A stretch of DNA of 64,000 nucleotides from Listeria monocytogenes (GTDB taxonomy: Bacteria > Bacillota > Bacilli > Lactobacillales > Listeriaceae). The stretch's first letter is position 1, and each line of letters opens with the position of its first letter. The translations under genes and the position numbers were made by a program. The DNA lies in the NCBI RefSeq assembly GCF_900187225.1, contig NZ_LT906436.1, forward strand, positions 1,302,001 to 1,366,000. Reading direction: 5' to 3'. Positions 1-13,860 of this stretch are shown piece by piece. Below the pieces are notes generated by a model. That model was not told where the DNA came from. It worked only from the letters and a program-made list of their open reading frames with translations, and searched no databases.

Positions 1-1202
<1,202 letters not shown>

Positions 1203-1241
1203 AAAGAGATAGACTAATAAAGGGAAAAAGGGGTGTTTTAA

Positions 1242-2948
<1,707 letters not shown>

Positions 2949-2965
2949 TTTATTGAGCAATTCAT

Positions 2966-3025
2966 GCCAGATGAAACTTCACTCGTTCTATAAAAACGGG
3001 TTATGAGGGACATCTGGCTTTTATA
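2966..3025 (+). terminator. Branched hairpin between proS and polC
   Basis: The outer stem pairs GCCAGATG (2966-2973) with CATCTGGC (3011-3018) and is followed by TTTTAT. Inside it, ACTCGTT (2981-2987) pairs with AACGGGT (2995-3001) with one G-T pair. It looks like a terminator or attenuator that lowers readthrough into polC. The T-run is short, so termination may be partial. Confidence 0.6.
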
Positions 3026-3052
3026 AATTTGAATGAAGGGGTGTTATTCGGA

Positions 3053-6000
3053 ATGACTGCAAAAGAGGAAGAAAAACAAGAACGATTTCAGCTGTTAATG
3101 ACACAAATCGGTTTACAAGATGTAACAACCTACGAAGAATTTACAAAAGATGCTAAAATCGAAAAACTCGTTGCCGATAAGAAAAATAAAACATGGCAAT
3201 TTCATTTACACGTTCCACAAATTTTTCCAGCAGCACTTTTCCATATGATGGATGTTGGAATGAAACGCGCATTCAGCCAAATCGCGGAAACAGAAATGCA
3301 AATTGTTCCAGAAAATCAAACAATCAACGAAACGCTCATTCAAGATTATTGGAACTTAATCGTAGAGCCAATTGGAAAGCAGTCACCGATGATTGGAAAG
3401 CTTTTAATGGAGCAAAAACCTACATTTAAAGAACCCCATTTTATTGAAGTAGCAGTCCATAATGACATGGAAGAAGCGACTATTCAGCAACGATTCCAGA
3501 CGAAAATTATTGAAAGTTATGGGAAAGCTGGATTTCCACGTCTAGCAATGAAAATGCACATGCTTGACCAGTCTGAAACAGATGAATATAAAGCTTTTGC
3601 ACAGGCCAAACAAGAAGAAGATCAGAAAAAAGCCGCTGAAGCTGTGCAAGTTATGCAAAAACGACAAGCAGAAGGGCAAAGCGGTGGCGGTGGAGCAGCT
3701 CCACTAACAGGTCCGTTCCAAATTGGTTATAAAATTAAAGACGATGAAGAAGTTAAACGTCTTGGGGATATTTATGATGAAGAACGACGTATTACAGTTC
3801 AAGGCTTAATCTTTGCGACAGAAATTAGAGAGCTTCGCAGTGGTCGTAGTTTGTTACAATTCAAAATTACCGATTATACAAGTTCAATGATTATAAAAAT
3901 GTTTTCTCGTGATAACGAGGATGCGGCGATGTTCCAGAATTTGAAAAAAGGTATGTGGGTTAAAGTTCGAGGAAGCGTTCAAAACGATACTTTCGTGCGT
4001 GACTTAATCATGATGGCGCAAGATGTCAATGAAATCGCTGGAGTGAAGCGTCTTGATACTGCTGAAGAAAAACGCGCAGAACTACATCTTCATTCACCGA
4101 TGAGTCAAATGGATGCCACTTCATCTGTTGATTCACTGTTCAAACAAGCTGCTGATTGGGGACACAAAGCAATCGCTATTACTGATCATTCCGTTGCCCA
4201 ATCTTTCCCAGAAGCGTATGGAGCAGGGCAAAAGTATGGCTTAAAAGTTATTTTTGGCATCGAAGCAAATCTCATAGATGATGGCGTGCCAATCGCTTAT
4301 AACGATCAACATATTGCTTTGGAAGATGCAACATATTGCGTATTTGACGTTGAAACAACAGGTTTATCCGCTGTTTATGATACGATCATCGAACTTGCTG
4401 GCGTAAAAATGAAAAATGGTGAAATTATTGATAAATTTGAAGCTTTTATTGATCCAGGACATCCACTTTCTGCAACTACTATTAATTTAACTGGTATTAC
4501 AGATGACATGGTAAAAGGTTCTGATCCCATTGATGTTGTTTTAAAACGATTTAAAGAATGGAGCGGTGATGATATTCTTGTGGCCCATAATGCTTCTTTT
4601 GACATGGGTTTTATTAACACTGCTTATGAAAAAGTTGGGCTAGAAAAAGCAGAAAATGCAGTTGTCGATACATTAGAATTAGCACGTTTTCTTTACCCAC
4701 ATTTTAAGAATCACCGTTTGAATACATTAACAAAGAAATTTAATATTATTCTTGAACAACATCACCGGGCTGTATTTGATGCTGAGGCTACAGCATATTT
4801 AGCTTGGAAATTAATTAAAGATGCGAAAGAAATGCACAACATCGATTTCCATGATTCTTTAAATGACTATATGGGAGAAGGCGACGCATACAAGCGTGCG
4901 AGACCATTCCACGCCACAATTTACGCACAAACGGCTGTTGGTTTGAAGAATCTCTTTAAATTAATTACGATGTCCAATATTAATTACTTTTACCGTGTGC
5001 CTCGTATTCCTCGTTCTCAGCTAAAGAAATTACGTGAAGGTTTAATTATTGGAACTGCTTGTAGCCAAGGAGAACTATTTGAAGCAATGATGCAAAAAGG
5101 GATGCAAGCGGCAGAAAAAGTAGCAGAGTTCTATGATTTCATTGAAGTTCAACCGAAGCCAGTTTATGCACCGCTTATTGAACGTGAACTAGTTCGTGAC
5201 GAAAAAGCTTTAGAAGAAATATTGAAAAATATCGTCCGCGTTGGTGAAAAAACTGGAAAACCTGTCGTTGCAACAGGTAATGTACATTACAAAGATCCAG
5301 TGGATAAAATTTATCGTAAAATTTTAATCCATTCGCAAGGAGGAGCAAATCCGCTTAATCGTGCTGAATTACCAGATGTTCATTTCCGTACAACGGATGA
5401 AATGTTGAAAGAATTTGCCTTCTTGGGTGAAGAAAAAGCAAAAGAAATTGTTGTAACTAATGCGAATTTAGTTGTCGATTGGATGGAAAATCTTAAACCA
5501 ATCAAAGACGAATTATACACGCCGAAGATTGATGGCGCAGAAGATGAAGTTCGGAATATGAGCTATGCGATGGCGCATCAACTTTACGGTGAGAAACTGC
5601 CAGAAATCGTAGAAGCTCGACTAGAAAAAGAACTGAAAAGTATTATCGGACACGGGTTTGCGGTTATTTATCTCATTTCACATAAGCTTGTTAAGAAATC
5701 ACTTGTAGATGGCTATCTAGTTGGTTCGCGGGGATCGGTCGGTTCTTCTTTCGTTGCGACAATGACGGAAATTACCGAAGTAAACCCACTTCCACCGCAT
5801 TATCTTTGCCCGAATTGTAAGGATTCTGAGTTCTTTGATGATGGTTCAGTTGGTTCTGGTTTTGACTTACCTGACAAAGATTGCCCACATTGCGGAACTG
5901 CTTATCAAAAAGAAGGACAAGACATTCCATTTGAAACTTTCTTAGGATTTAAAGGGGATAAAGTACCTGATATTGACTTGAACTTCTCAGGAGATTATCA

Positions 6001-7387
6001 ACCGGTAGCCCATGCTTATACAAAAGAAATTTTTGGTGAAGATTACGTTTTCCGTGCGGGGACGATTGGTACTGTTGCAGAGAAAACAGCTTTTGGTTAT
6101 GTTCGAAATTATGAGCGAGATATGAATATGACTATTCGCGGGGCAGAAATTGACCGACTTGTTGCTGGTTGTACAGGCGTTAAACGAACTACCGGACAAC
6201 ATCCAGGTGGTATTATCGTTATTCCAGATTATATGGATGTTTACGATTTTACACCGGTACAGTTCCCAGCTGATGCGACGGACTCAGAATGGAAAACGAC
6301 CCATTTTGACTTTCACTCGATTCATGATAACGTATTAAAACTAGATATACTTGGACACGATGATCCGACTGCTATCCGGATGTTACAGGATTTAAGCGGT
6401 ATTGATCCAAAAACAATCCCAACCGATGATCCAGATGTTATGAAACTATTTGGATCTACAGAGTCGCTTGGTGTTAAACCAGCAGATATTGATTCAAAAA
6501 CAGGAACATTAGGAATCCCCGAATTTGGGACGCGTTTTGTTCGACAAATGCTAGAACAAACTAAACCAACAACATTTTCTGAGCTAGTGCAAATCTCCGG
6601 TCTTTCCCACGGGACGGACGTTTGGCTTGGTAATGCCGAAGAATTAATCAAAAATAAAACATGCGAACTGCCAGATGTAATTGGTTGTCGTGATGATATT
6701 ATGGTTTTCCTAATTTATCAAGGGCTAGAAAGTTCATTAGCCTTTAAGATTATGGAGTCTGTGCGTAAAGGGAAAGGGTTAACAGATGAAATGGAAGAAG
6801 CAATGATGGCGAATAAAGTACCGCTTTGGTACATTGAATCTTGTAAAAAAATCAAGTACATGTTCCCTAAAGCCCATGCTGCTGCTTATGTTTTAATGGC
6901 AGTACGGATTGCATATTTCAAAGTACATTATCCACTATACTTCTATGCGACTTATTTCACCGTTCGTGCCGACGATTTTGATTTAACATCGATGGTAAAC
7001 GGAAAAGAAGCCGTGAAAGCAACGATGAAGGAAGTAAACGATAAAGGAATGGAAGCTTCAACCAAAGAGAAAAACTTATTAACTGTTCTAGAAATTGCGA
7101 ATGAAATGCTTGCTCGTGGTTTCCATTTCCAAAAAGTCGATTTATATAAATCGTCTGCTGATGAGTTCATTATTGACGGAGACTCACTTATTCCACCATT
7201 CAATGCGATTCCAAGTCTTGGAACCAACGTAGCAAAACAAATCGTTGCCGCTCGTGAAAATGGAGAATTTTTATCCAAAGAAGACTTGCAACAACGTGGA
7301 AAAGTGTCGAAAACGATTATTCAGTACATGGATGATCAAGGATGCTTGGAAGGATTGCCTGATCAAAATCAGTTGTCACTATTCTAA
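3053..7387 (+). CDS. polC: DNA polymerase III PolC, replicative polymerase
   Basis: Gram-positive replicative polymerase with built-in proofreading. The order is an N-terminal region, OB fold (about 245-330), a PHP domain split by a DEDD 3'-5' exonuclease (FDVETTG near 430), then the polymerase core. A zinc-binding Cys cluster (CPNC...CPHC) lies near residues 919-950, and PDIDLNF near 972 carries catalytic aspartates. I chose the ATG at 3053, giving 1444 aa, because AAGGGGTG lies 9 bases before it; a TTG at 3029 would add 8 residues with no ribosome site of its own. It follows proS after a hairpin and precedes the rimP operon, which has its own candidate promoter. Confidence 0.97.
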   Translation: MTAKEEEKQERFQLLMTQIGLQDVTTYEEFTKDAKIEKLVADKKNKTWQFHLHVPQIFPAALFHMMDVGMKRAFSQIAETEMQIVPENQTINETLIQDYWNLIVEPIGKQSPMIGKLLMEQKPTFKEPHFIEVAVHNDMEEATIQQRFQTKIIESYGKAGFPRLAMKMHMLDQSETDEYKAFAQAKQEEDQKKAAEAVQVMQKRQAEGQSGGGGAAPLTGPFQIGYKIKDDEEVKRLGDIYDEERRITVQGLIFATEIRELRSGRSLLQFKITDYTSSMIIKMFSRDNEDAAMFQNLKKGMWVKVRGSVQNDTFVRDLIMMAQDVNEIAGVKRLDTAEEKRAELHLHSPMSQMDATSSVDSLFKQAADWGHKAIAITDHSVAQSFPEAYGAGQKYGLKVIFGIEANLIDDGVPIAYNDQHIALEDATYCVFDVETTGLSAVYDTIIELAGVKMKNGEIIDKFEAFIDPGHPLSATTINLTGITDDMVKGSDPIDVVLKRFKEWSGDDILVAHNASFDMGFINTAYEKVGLEKAENAVVDTLELARFLYPHFKNHRLNTLTKKFNIILEQHHRAVFDAEATAYLAWKLIKDAKEMHNIDFHDSLNDYMGEGDAYKRARPFHATIYAQTAVGLKNLFKLITMSNINYFYRVPRIPRSQLKKLREGLIIGTACSQGELFEAMMQKGMQAAEKVAEFYDFIEVQPKPVYAPLIERELVRDEKALEEILKNIVRVGEKTGKPVVATGNVHYKDPVDKIYRKILIHSQGGANPLNRAELPDVHFRTTDEMLKEFAFLGEEKAKEIVVTNANLVVDWMENLKPIKDELYTPKIDGAEDEVRNMSYAMAHQLYGEKLPEIVEARLEKELKSIIGHGFAVIYLISHKLVKKSLVDGYLVGSRGSVGSSFVATMTEITEVNPLPPHYLCPNCKDSEFFDDGSVGSGFDLPDKDCPHCGTAYQKEGQDIPFETFLGFKGDKVPDIDLNFSGDYQPVAHAYTKEIFGEDYVFRAGTIGTVAEKTAFGYVRNYERDMNMTIRGAEIDRLVAGCTGVKRTTGQHPGGIIVIPDYMDVYDFTPVQFPADATDSEWKTTHFDFHSIHDNVLKLDILGHDDPTAIRMLQDLSGIDPKTIPTDDPDVMKLFGSTESLGVKPADIDSKTGTLGIPEFGTRFVRQMLEQTKPTTFSELVQISGLSHGTDVWLGNAEELIKNKTCELPDVIGCRDDIMVFLIYQGLESSLAFKIMESVRKGKGLTDEMEEAMMANKVPLWYIESCKKIKYMFPKAHAAAYVLMAVRIAYFKVHYPLYFYATYFTVRADDFDLTSMVNGKEAVKATMKEVNDKGMEASTKEKNLLTVLEIANEMLARGFHFQKVDLYKSSADEFIIDGDSLIPPFNAIPSLGTNVAKQIVAARENGEFLSKEDLQQRGKVSKTIIQYMDDQGCLEGLPDQNQLSLF

Positions 7388-7400
7388 AAATGGGCAAAAC

Positions 7401-7429
7401 TTGCTTGTAGTCACAATTTGTGATAAACT
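7401..7429 (+). promoter_or_regulatory. Candidate sigma-A promoter of the rimP-infB operon
   Basis: TTGCTT (7401-7406), 17-base spacer, TAAACT (7424-7429). It lies just after the polC stop and about 140 bases before rimP, where the related Bacillus operon also starts. Inferred from sequence only. Confidence 0.5.
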
Positions 7430-7458
7430 TATTTAAGAAATACTACGATAACTCAGCC

Positions 7459-7488
7459 AAGCGTGGGCCAATGCCCACGCTTTCGTTT
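7459..7488 (+). terminator. Strong hairpin in the rimP leader
   Basis: A perfect 10-bp stem, AAGCGTGGGC (7459-7468) with GCCCACGCTT (7473-7482), closed by a CAAT loop and followed by TTCGTTTT. It could end polC transcription or act as a leader hairpin for the rimP operon, because the candidate promoter at 7401-7429 lies upstream of it. Confidence 0.6.
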
Positions 7489-7568
7489 TGCAAATCTGTC
7501 AAAGAGTCACCTGTGGCAGAAGTAGGGGACGAATTAGCTGGAAAAGCGTATCTCTTAAGGAGGCTGAA

Positions 7569-8036
7569 ATGAGTAAAGTACTAGAACAAGTAGAAGCAAT
7601 TGTTGCGCCAATCACGGACGAACTTCAACTAGAACTCGTAGATATTGCCTTTGAAAAAGAAGGCCCAAATTGGTTTTTACGAATTTTTATTGACAAAGAT
7701 GGTGGCGTAGATATCGATGAATGCGCAGCCGTGAGCGAAAAAGTTAGTGAGAAAATGGACGAAAATGACCCCATTACACAAAACTACTTTTTAGAAGTAT
7801 CTTCTCCCGGGGCTGAACGTCCGCTGAAGAAAGAGCAAGATTTTGAAAATGCGGTAAGTAAATATGTTCACGTCACTTCTTATGAGCCAATTGACGGTCG
7901 TAAAATGTGGGAAGGAACGCTTGTTAGTTATGACGGCACAACACTCGTTATTACTATCACGGACAAAACACGCAAAATCACTTGTGAAATTCCTAAAGAC
8001 AAAGTAGCCAAAGCAAGACTCGCAATTCAATTTTAA
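7569..8036 (+). CDS. rimP: Ribosome maturation factor RimP
   Basis: Assists late assembly of the 30S subunit. The 155-aa protein has the family's N-terminal alpha/beta domain with the conserved [11 protein letters not shown] stretch and a C-terminal SH3-like domain around residues 85-155 (EGTLVSYD). I chose ATG 7569 because AGGAGGCTG stands directly before it; an open frame extends upstream to 7488 but has no family match or ribosome site. It is the first gene of the block rimP-nusA-rnpM-ylxQ-infB-ylxP-rbfA, and nusA follows after 29 bases. Confidence 0.95.
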   Translation: MSKVLEQVEAIVAPITDELQLELVDIAFEKEGPNWFLRIFIDKDGGVDIDECAAVSEKVSEKMDENDPITQNYFLEVSSPGAERPLKKEQDFENAVSKYVHVTSYEPIDGRKMWEGTLVSYDGTTLVITITDKTRKITCEIPKDKVAKARLAIQF

Positions 8037-8065
8037 AAAGCAAAGAATAAGGAGCTGAATAAAAA

Positions 8066-9184
8066 ATGAGCACAGAATTATTAGATGCTCTTCATGTGTT
8101 AGAACATGATAAAGGTATTTCAAGAGAGGTTTTAGTAGAAGCAATCGAAGCTGCACTTACTTCCGCATATAAAAGAAACTTCAAAGATGCACAAAACGTA
8201 CGCGTAGATTTAAATATGGAAAACGGTTCTATCCGTGTTTTAGCTAGAAAAGAAGCAGTAGAACAAGTATTTGATTCTCGCCTTGAAATTTCTATGGAAG
8301 AAGCACACAAACTGAATCCAGTATACAAACCAGGTGATGTGGTAGAGCTTGAAGTAACACCAAAAGATTTTGGACGTATTGCAGCTCAAACAGCGAAACA
8401 AGTTGTTACGCAACGTGTTCGTGAAGCAGAACGCGGCATCATTTACGATGAGTTTATCGACCGTGAAGATGACATTATGACTGGTATCGTGGAACGTCAA
8501 GATTCTCGTTTCATCTATGTGAATCTAGGTAAAATCGAAGCAATTTTGTCGCAAAATGAGCAAATGCCAAACGAAACTTACCATGCACATGACCGCATCA
8601 AAGTCTATTTGACAAAAGTAGAAAAGACGACAAAAGGGCCACAAATCTTTGTATCCCGTACACACCCTGGCTTACTTAAACGTCTTTTTGAAATGGAAGT
8701 ACCGGAAATCTATGACGGTGTTGTAGAAATCAAGTCTGTTGCACGTGAAGCAGGAGACCGCTCTAAAATCTCCGTCTACACTGCAAATGAAGAAGTGGAT
8801 CCTGTTGGCGCATGTGTCGGACCAAAAGGTGCACGTGTCCAAACAATCGTCAATGAACTTAAAGGTGAAAAAATCGATATCGTTGAATGGTCAGAAGATC
8901 CTTTCACATTCGTTGCTAATGCACTTAGCCCTTCTAAAGTGTTAGATGTTATTGTTAACGAAGCAGACCAAGCGACAACTGTAATCGTACCAGACTATCA
9001 GTTATCACTAGCAATTGGTAAACGTGGTCAAAATGCCCGTTTAGCAGCAAAATTAACTGGATGGAAAATTGATATTAAAAGTGAAACAGTTGCAACTGAA
9101 CTAGGCATCTATCCTCGTAATGATGTAGAAGCGCCAGAAGTTGAAGAAGCAGAGAGCGAAACTTTTACAGAAGATGAAGAGTAA
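8066..9184 (+). CDS. nusA: Transcription factor NusA
   Basis: Binds RNA polymerase and nascent RNA and modulates pausing, termination and antitermination. At 372 aa it is the short Firmicute form without the C-terminal acidic repeats of proteobacteria. The N-terminal polymerase-binding domain (about 1-125) is followed by an S1 domain (about 135-200) and two KH domains; GPKGARV and GKRGQNARLAAKL carry the KH GxxG loops. The last 25 residues are strongly acidic. The ATG has AAGGAGCTG upstream. It is downstream of rimP and upstream of rnpM in one operon. Confidence 0.97.
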   Translation: MSTELLDALHVLEHDKGISREVLVEAIEAALTSAYKRNFKDAQNVRVDLNMENGSIRVLARKEAVEQVFDSRLEISMEEAHKLNPVYKPGDVVELEVTPKDFGRIAAQTAKQVVTQRVREAERGIIYDEFIDREDDIMTGIVERQDSRFIYVNLGKIEAILSQNEQMPNETYHAHDRIKVYLTKVEKTTKGPQIFVSRTHPGLLKRLFEMEVPEIYDGVVEIKSVAREAGDRSKISVYTANEEVDPVGACVGPKGARVQTIVNELKGEKIDIVEWSEDPFTFVANALSPSKVLDVIVNEADQATTVIVPDYQLSLAIGKRGQNARLAAKLTGWKIDIKSETVATELGIYPRNDVEAPEVEEAESETFTEDEE

Positions 9185-9198
9185 AAAGGAGAATTATC

Positions 9199-9483
9199 AT
9201 GCGTAATAAAAAAATCCCCCTTCGAAAATGTATTATTACCGGTGAACGCTTGCCAAAAGGCGAACTTCTTCGTATTGCGTATTCGAAAGACGGAGCGCTT
9301 ACGATAGATCCTACAGGCAAAGCACCTGGACGCGGTTTCTACATCGTTAAAAGTGTAGAAGCATGTGAAAAAGCGAAAAAGAAAAACGCTATTTTTCATC
9401 AACTAAAAATGCCGGAACAAGAGTCCTTTTACGATGAGCTAATCGCTTATGTGAAGTCTCTCGAGGAACCAACGAATGGATAA
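9199..9483 (+). CDS. rnpM: YlxR/RnpM family RNA-binding protein
   Basis: Small (94 aa) basic protein of the YlxR family (DUF448). The family has been described as an RNase P modulator in Bacillus subtilis and renamed RnpM, so the function here is by homology. PLRKCIITGERLPK at the N-terminus and GRGFYIVKS near residue 50 are the conserved nucleic-acid-binding stretches. AAAAGGAGA stands before the ATG. Its last codons overlap the start of ylxQ by 8 bases, which suggests coupled translation. Confidence 0.92.
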   Translation: MRNKKIPLRKCIITGERLPKGELLRIAYSKDGALTIDPTGKAPGRGFYIVKSVEACEKAKKKNAIFHQLKMPEQESFYDELIAYVKSLEEPTNG

Positions 9484-9775
9484 AAAAGCACTTTCCTTAT
9501 TAGGCCTCGCAAACCGAGCACGTAAAATTACTACTGGTGAAGAATTAGTATTAAAAGCAGTTAGAAATGGGAAAGCAAAAATGGTTCTCATTTCAGAAGA
9601 TATATCCGAAAAAACCGAGAAAACAATCCGCAACAAGTGTGAATACTATAATGTTGTCGTGAAAAAAGCCGGTACCCGGGAAATGATAGGGGGTGCAATC
9701 GGCAAAGACACACGTGCAATCGTTGCCATACTTGATAAAGGATTTGCTATTAAATTAGCAGAATTACTCGGTTGA
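9476..9775 (+). CDS. ylxQ: YlxQ, L7Ae-family RNA-binding protein
   Basis: 99-aa member of the ribosomal L7Ae/L30e fold, whose relatives recognise kink-turn [19 protein letters not shown] near the N-terminus and the [10 protein letters not shown] core are typical. It overlaps rnpM by 8 bases and ends 22 bases before infB. Its RNA target is not established from the sequence; a role near ribosomes or RNase P is inferred from the operon. Confidence 0.9.
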   Translation: MDKKALSLLGLANRARKITTGEELVLKAVRNGKAKMVLISEDISEKTEKTIRNKCEYYNVVVKKAGTREMIGGAIGKDTRAIVAILDKGFAIKLAELLG

Positions 9776-9797
9776 ATCTTATACGGAGGTGTACGAC

Positions 9798-12143
9798 ATG
9801 AGTAAAGTTCGTGTATATGAATATGCAAAAGAACATCAAGTATCAAGCAAAAAAGTCATTGAAGCATTGAAAGACTTAGGTATTGAAGTGGCCAATCACA
9901 TGTCCACTATTAATGAAAATGCATTAAGACAATTAGATAATGCCGTTGATGGCACAAATAAAAAAGCCGAAGCACCAAAGAAAGAAACTACTAGCAACGA
10001 AAATGGAAATAGTAAGGGGCCAAACAAACCAAATATGACAAATAGTAATGAAAAGTCGAATAAACCAAATAAACCAGCAGGACAAGCTAATAAACCAGCC
10101 ACTGCAAACAAAAGCCAAGGTGCAAAACCAGCGACAAACAAACCAGCAAACACAAGTAACCAAACACAAGCAAGTGGGAACCAACAAGCTGGCGGACAAA
10201 AACGTAACAACAATAACAACAGTAATCGTCCAGGCGGCGGCAATCCAAACCGTCCAGGTGGTAACAATCGTCCGAATCGCGGCGGCAATTTTAACAATAA
10301 AGGCCGTAACACGAAGAAAAAAGGTAAGTTAAACCACAGTACAGTACCGCCAACTCCGCCGAAACCAAAAGAACTTCCTGAAAAAATCGTTTTCAGCGAG
10401 TCTCTAACAGTAGCGGAATTAGCGAAAAAATTATACAGAGAACCATCTGAACTTATCAAAAAATTATTTATGCTTGGCGTTGTTGCGACAATCAACCAAT
10501 CATTAGATAAAGATGCGATCGAACTAATTTGTGACGACTACGGTGTGCAAGTAGAAGAAGAAATTAAAGTCGATGTAACAGATTTAGATGTGTACTTTGA
10601 AAATGAACTAAATGAAGCGGTTGACGAGTCTAAACTTGTTGAACGCCCACCAGTTGTTACTATCATGGGACACGTTGACCACGGTAAAACAACATTACTA
10701 GATTCCCTTCGTAATACAAAAGTTACTTTAGGAGAAGCTGGTGGTATCACGCAACATATCGGTGCTTACCAATTAGAAATTCATGACAAAAAAATCACTT
10801 TCCTTGATACACCGGGACATGCTGCCTTTACAGCGATGCGTGCTCGTGGTGCGCAAATCACGGATATTACGATTTTAGTTGTTGCAGCAGATGATGGTGT
10901 TATGCCACAAACAATTGAAGCAATCAACCATGCGAAAGCTGCGGGAATGCCGATTATTGTTGCTGTCAACAAAATTGATAAACCACAAGCCAACCCAGAC
11001 CGCGTAATGCAAGAATTAACTGAGTATGAATTAGTTCCAGAAGCATGGGGCGGCGATACAATTTTCGCACCAATCTCAGCTAAATTCGGTGAAGGTCTTG
11101 AAAACTTGTTAGATATGATTTTACTTGTTTCTGAAGTAGAAGAATTAAAAGCGAATCCAGACCGTCGTGCTATCGGTTCTGTTATTGAAGCAGAACTTGA
11201 TAAAGGCCGTGGCCCGGTTGCGACGTTACTAGTACAAGATGGAACGCTTAATATCGGAGACCCAATTGTTGTTGGTAACACATTTGGTCGTGTCCGCGCA
11301 ATGGTCAATGATTTAGGCCGTCGCGTGAAAAAAGTTGGCCCAAGTACACCAGTTGAAATCACTGGATTAAATGATGTACCGCAAGCTGGCGATCGCTTTG
11401 TTGTTTTTGAAGATGAAAAAACAGCAAGAAATATCGGTGAAACTCGTGCAAGCCGTGCACTAGTAGCACAACGTTCCGCAACAAACCGAGTAAGTTTAGA
11501 CAACTTATTTGAACATATGAAGGCTGGCGAAATGAAAGAAGTTAACGTTATTATTAAAGCTGACGTTCAAGGTTCTGTAGAGGCTCTTGCCGCATCTCTT
11601 CGTAAAATTGATGTAGAAGGCGTTAACGTAAAAATCATTCATACTGCCGTTGGTGCAATCAATGAATCAGATATTACTTTAGCAGCAGCTTCTAATGCAA
11701 TTGTTATTGGATTTAACGTTCGTCCAACAGCTCAAGCGCGTGAAGCAGCAGAAAACGAAAGTGTAGACATTCGTTTACACCGTGTTATCTATAAAGCCAT
11801 TGATGAAATTGAAGCAGCGATGAAAGGGATGCTTGATCCAGAATTTCAAGAAAAAATTATTGGTCAAGCGCAAGTTCGTCAAACAATCAATGTTTCTAAA
11901 GTGGGTACAATTGCCGGCTGTTACGTAACAGATGGTAAAATTACTCGTGATAGCGGCGTTCGTATTATCCGTGACGGAATCGTTGTTTTTGAAGGCGAAA
12001 TTGCTACACTTAAACGCTTTAAAGATGATGCGAAAGAAGTTGCCAAAGGTTACGAATGTGGTATCACAGTACAAAACTTCAACGATATCAAAGAAGACGA
12101 TGTCATTGAAGCTTACGTTATGGAAGAAATCGAAAGAAAATGA
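9798..12143 (+). CDS. infB: Translation initiation factor IF-2
   Basis: GTPase that places fMet-tRNA on the 30S subunit. Start chosen at ATG 9798 (781 aa), with GGAGGT 7 bases before it; a GTG at 9789 overlaps that ribosome site. A short N-terminal helical domain is followed by a low-complexity linker (about residues 55-190) rich in Asn, Lys, Pro, Gln and Gly. The G domain has [15 protein letters not shown] and NKID, followed by domains II, III and the C-terminal fMet-tRNA-binding domain. The TGA stop overlaps the ATG of ylxP in an ATGA arrangement. Confidence 0.97.
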   Translation: MSKVRVYEYAKEHQVSSKKVIEALKDLGIEVANHMSTINENALRQLDNAVDGTNKKAEAPKKETTSNENGNSKGPNKPNMTNSNEKSNKPNKPAGQANKPATANKSQGAKPATNKPANTSNQTQASGNQQAGGQKRNNNNNSNRPGGGNPNRPGGNNRPNRGGNFNNKGRNTKKKGKLNHSTVPPTPPKPKELPEKIVFSESLTVAELAKKLYREPSELIKKLFMLGVVATINQSLDKDAIELICDDYGVQVEEEIKVDVTDLDVYFENELNEAVDESKLVERPPVVTIMGHVDHGKTTLLDSLRNTKVTLGEAGGITQHIGAYQLEIHDKKITFLDTPGHAAFTAMRARGAQITDITILVVAADDGVMPQTIEAINHAKAAGMPIIVAVNKIDKPQANPDRVMQELTEYELVPEAWGGDTIFAPISAKFGEGLENLLDMILLVSEVEELKANPDRRAIGSVIEAELDKGRGPVATLLVQDGTLNIGDPIVVGNTFGRVRAMVNDLGRRVKKVGPSTPVEITGLNDVPQAGDRFVVFEDEKTARNIGETRASRALVAQRSATNRVSLDNLFEHMKAGEMKEVNVIIKADVQGSVEALAASLRKIDVEGVNVKIIHTAVGAINESDITLAAASNAIVIGFNVRPTAQAREAAENESVDIRLHRVIYKAIDEIEAAMKGMLDPEFQEKIIGQAQVRQTINVSKVGTIAGCYVTDGKITRDSGVRIIRDGIVVFEGEIATLKRFKDDAKEVAKGYECGITVQNFNDIKEDDVIEAYVMEEIERK

Positions 12144-12418
12144 TTCAATCAGTTGTTAGTGAATTTTTCATGCAGGAACCACAAAACCTCAAAGAAAAAC
12201 GAGCTATCCTGAAACGAATTATAACGAGAGCAAAACAAAAATTCAATATCTCTATAGCTGAAACGGATTATCAGGATTTATGGCAGCGAGCGGAAGTTAG
12301 CTTTGCTGTCGTATCTTCCTCGCACATCCAAGCGGAAAAAGAAGCCAGAGAAGTACTTGCTTTTCTTGATTCTTTTCCCGAGTGGGAACGCGCCGAGACT
12401 GTTATGGAGAAGTTATAA
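12140..12418 (+). CDS. ylxP: YlxP, DUF503 family protein
   Basis: 92-aa conserved protein of the YlxP/DUF503 family, always found between infB and rbfA in Firmicutes. LKEKRAILK and the central [12 protein letters not shown] are recognisable. Its role is not firmly known; a link to ribosome assembly is inferred from position. It starts within the infB stop (ATGA) with no good ribosome site of its own, so translation is probably coupled to infB. Confidence 0.9.
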   Translation: MIQSVVSEFFMQEPQNLKEKRAILKRIITRAKQKFNISIAETDYQDLWQRAEVSFAVVSSSHIQAEKEAREVLAFLDSFPEWERAETVMEKL

Positions 12419-12434
12419 AAAGAGGTGAATACAC

Positions 12435-12779
12435 TTGAACGTACGAGCAAATCGTGTCAGTGAGCAAATGAAAAAAGAATTGGGCGATATTTTAAATCGT
12501 AAAATCAAAGACCCTCGCTTAGGTTTTGTTACTGTAACGGGAGTAGATGTTACTGGGGACTTACAAGAAGCTAAGGTGTTCATTTCCATTCTTGGTACCG
12601 ATAAGGAAAAAGAAAATACGTTACTCGCACTTGCGAAAGCGCATGGCTTTATCCGCTCTGAAATCGGTCGCCGTATTCGACTTCGTAAAGTTCCAGAAAT
12701 GTCTTTTGAAATAGATAATTCCATCGCTTACGGAAATCGAATCGATGAATTGCTTCGCGACTTAAATAACGATCAATAA
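12435..12779 (+). CDS. rbfA: Ribosome-binding factor A
   Basis: 114-aa KH-fold protein that binds immature 30S subunits and helps 16S rRNA 5'-end maturation, important in the cold. The N-terminal [13 protein letters not shown] and [11 protein letters not shown] are family hallmarks. The start is a TTG with GAGGTG 7 bases upstream. It is the last gene before a long hairpin, then truB. Confidence 0.94.
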
Positions 12780-12784
12780 TAAAT

Positions 12785-12860
12785 AAAAGTTTAAGGCAGT
12801 CCCTTTATCTTCTCATTCAAACGGGATGTAAGTGGGGGAACTGTCTTAAACTTTTTTTCT
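12785..12860 (+). terminator. Long hairpin between rbfA and truB
   Basis: A 16-bp stem with one G-T pair joins 12785-12800 to 12840-12855; the right arm runs into seven Ts. The 39-base loop is large and can pair further. It probably terminates or attenuates transcription before truB, whose AAGGAGG ribosome site follows about 8 bases later. Confidence 0.7.
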
Positions 12861-12876
12861 TAGAAGGAGGAGCTCG

Positions 12877-13791
12877 ATGAACGGCATTATCCCACTGTGG
12901 AAAGAACGCGGGATGACAAGTCATGATTGCGTTTTTAAATTAAGAAAAATTTTACATACGAAAAAAGTTGGTCATACAGGTACACTTGATCCTGAAGTAG
13001 AAGGCGTGCTACCAATTTGTATTGGCCGTGCGACAAAATTGGCTGAATATGTCACCGATGAAGGCAAAGTCTATGTAGCAGAAATAACATTAGGCAAATC
13101 GACTACGACAGAAGATGCAACTGGTGAAACGGTTAATACTAAAGAACTAGCCGAAATTTCGGCGGCAGAACTTCAAGCCGCGCTTACTAAACTAACAGGT
13201 AAGATTACCCAGATTCCACCAATGTTTTCCGCTGTAAAAGTCAACGGTAAGAAATTGTATGAATATGCAAGAGCTGGAATAGAGGTAGAACGCCCATCCA
13301 GACAAGTGGATATTTATTCGTTAATCCGTTTAGATGGCGACACAGCGCTAAATCAATCCAACCCAACCTTCCAATTAGAAATTGCGTGCGGAAAAGGAAC
13401 CTATATCCGTACTCTTGCAGTTATGATTGGCGAATTATTAGGTTATCCAGCTCATATGTCTAAACTAGAACGTACTCGTAGCGGCTTTTTCAAAAAAGAA
13501 GATTGTTTGACGCTCACAGAAATTGACGAAATGATGCAAGCAAGTGATAGCAGCTTTTTATATCCACTTGAAAAAGGAATTGAATCTATGGCCAAACTAG
13601 TAATTGAGGAAGAAGTATATGCAAAAGTTTTGAATGGCGGCCTTTTACCAACATCGTTATTTGCAGAGGTAGAAAATGAACCTCGTGCTGCGCTTATTTT
13701 TAAAGATAAATTAACAGCTATTTATAAACCACATCCAGAGAAAAAAGACCTTTGGAAACCAGAAAAGGTCATCGAGTTAAATCAAGCATAG
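12877..13791 (+). CDS. truB: tRNA pseudouridine-55 synthase TruB
   Basis: Converts U55 of the tRNA T-loop to pseudouridine. The 304-aa protein has the catalytic Asp at residue 38 within HTGTLDPEVEG, the conserved KVNGKKLYEYAR stretch and the GKGTYIRTLA motif. The C-terminal PUA-like part is present. GAAGGAGG stands before the ATG. It follows a hairpin and precedes ribF, which has its own promoter. Confidence 0.96.
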   Translation: MNGIIPLWKERGMTSHDCVFKLRKILHTKKVGHTGTLDPEVEGVLPICIGRATKLAEYVTDEGKVYVAEITLGKSTTTEDATGETVNTKELAEISAAELQAALTKLTGKITQIPPMFSAVKVNGKKLYEYARAGIEVERPSRQVDIYSLIRLDGDTALNQSNPTFQLEIACGKGTYIRTLAVMIGELLGYPAHMSKLERTRSGFFKKEDCLTLTEIDEMMQASDSSFLYPLEKGIESMAKLVIEEEVYAKVLNGGLLPTSLFAEVENEPRAALIFKDKLTAIYKPHPEKKDLWKPEKVIELNQA

Positions 13792-13794
13792 TTA

Positions 13795-13823
13795 TTGCGA
13801 CTATAGCTTTCTTATATTATGAT
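13795..13823 (+). promoter_or_regulatory. Candidate sigma-A promoter of ribF
   Basis: TTGCGA (13795-13800), 17-base spacer, TATGAT (13818-13823), starting right after the truB stop. No FMN riboswitch can be seen between it and ribF. Confidence 0.6.
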
Positions 13824-13860
13824 ATGAGAGGAATTCGAATTTAGAGGAGAAGTGGCAAAA

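Noticed and set aside
1203-1241. T-box leader before proS
   Set aside because: The gap is only 39 bases and has no T-box sequence.
9978-10320. Repeated Asn/Pro/Gly codons in infB, at first glance a repeat array
   Set aside because: Normal low-complexity linker of IF-2; no spacer-repeat pattern of a CRISPR.
9896-10495. 199-codon open frame antisense to infB
   Set aside because: It mirrors the low-complexity linker of IF-2, has skewed composition and no ribosome site; a shadow of the real gene.
10781-11503. 240-codon open frame antisense to the infB G domain
   Set aside because: Opposite the conserved GTPase; no start signal or family likeness.
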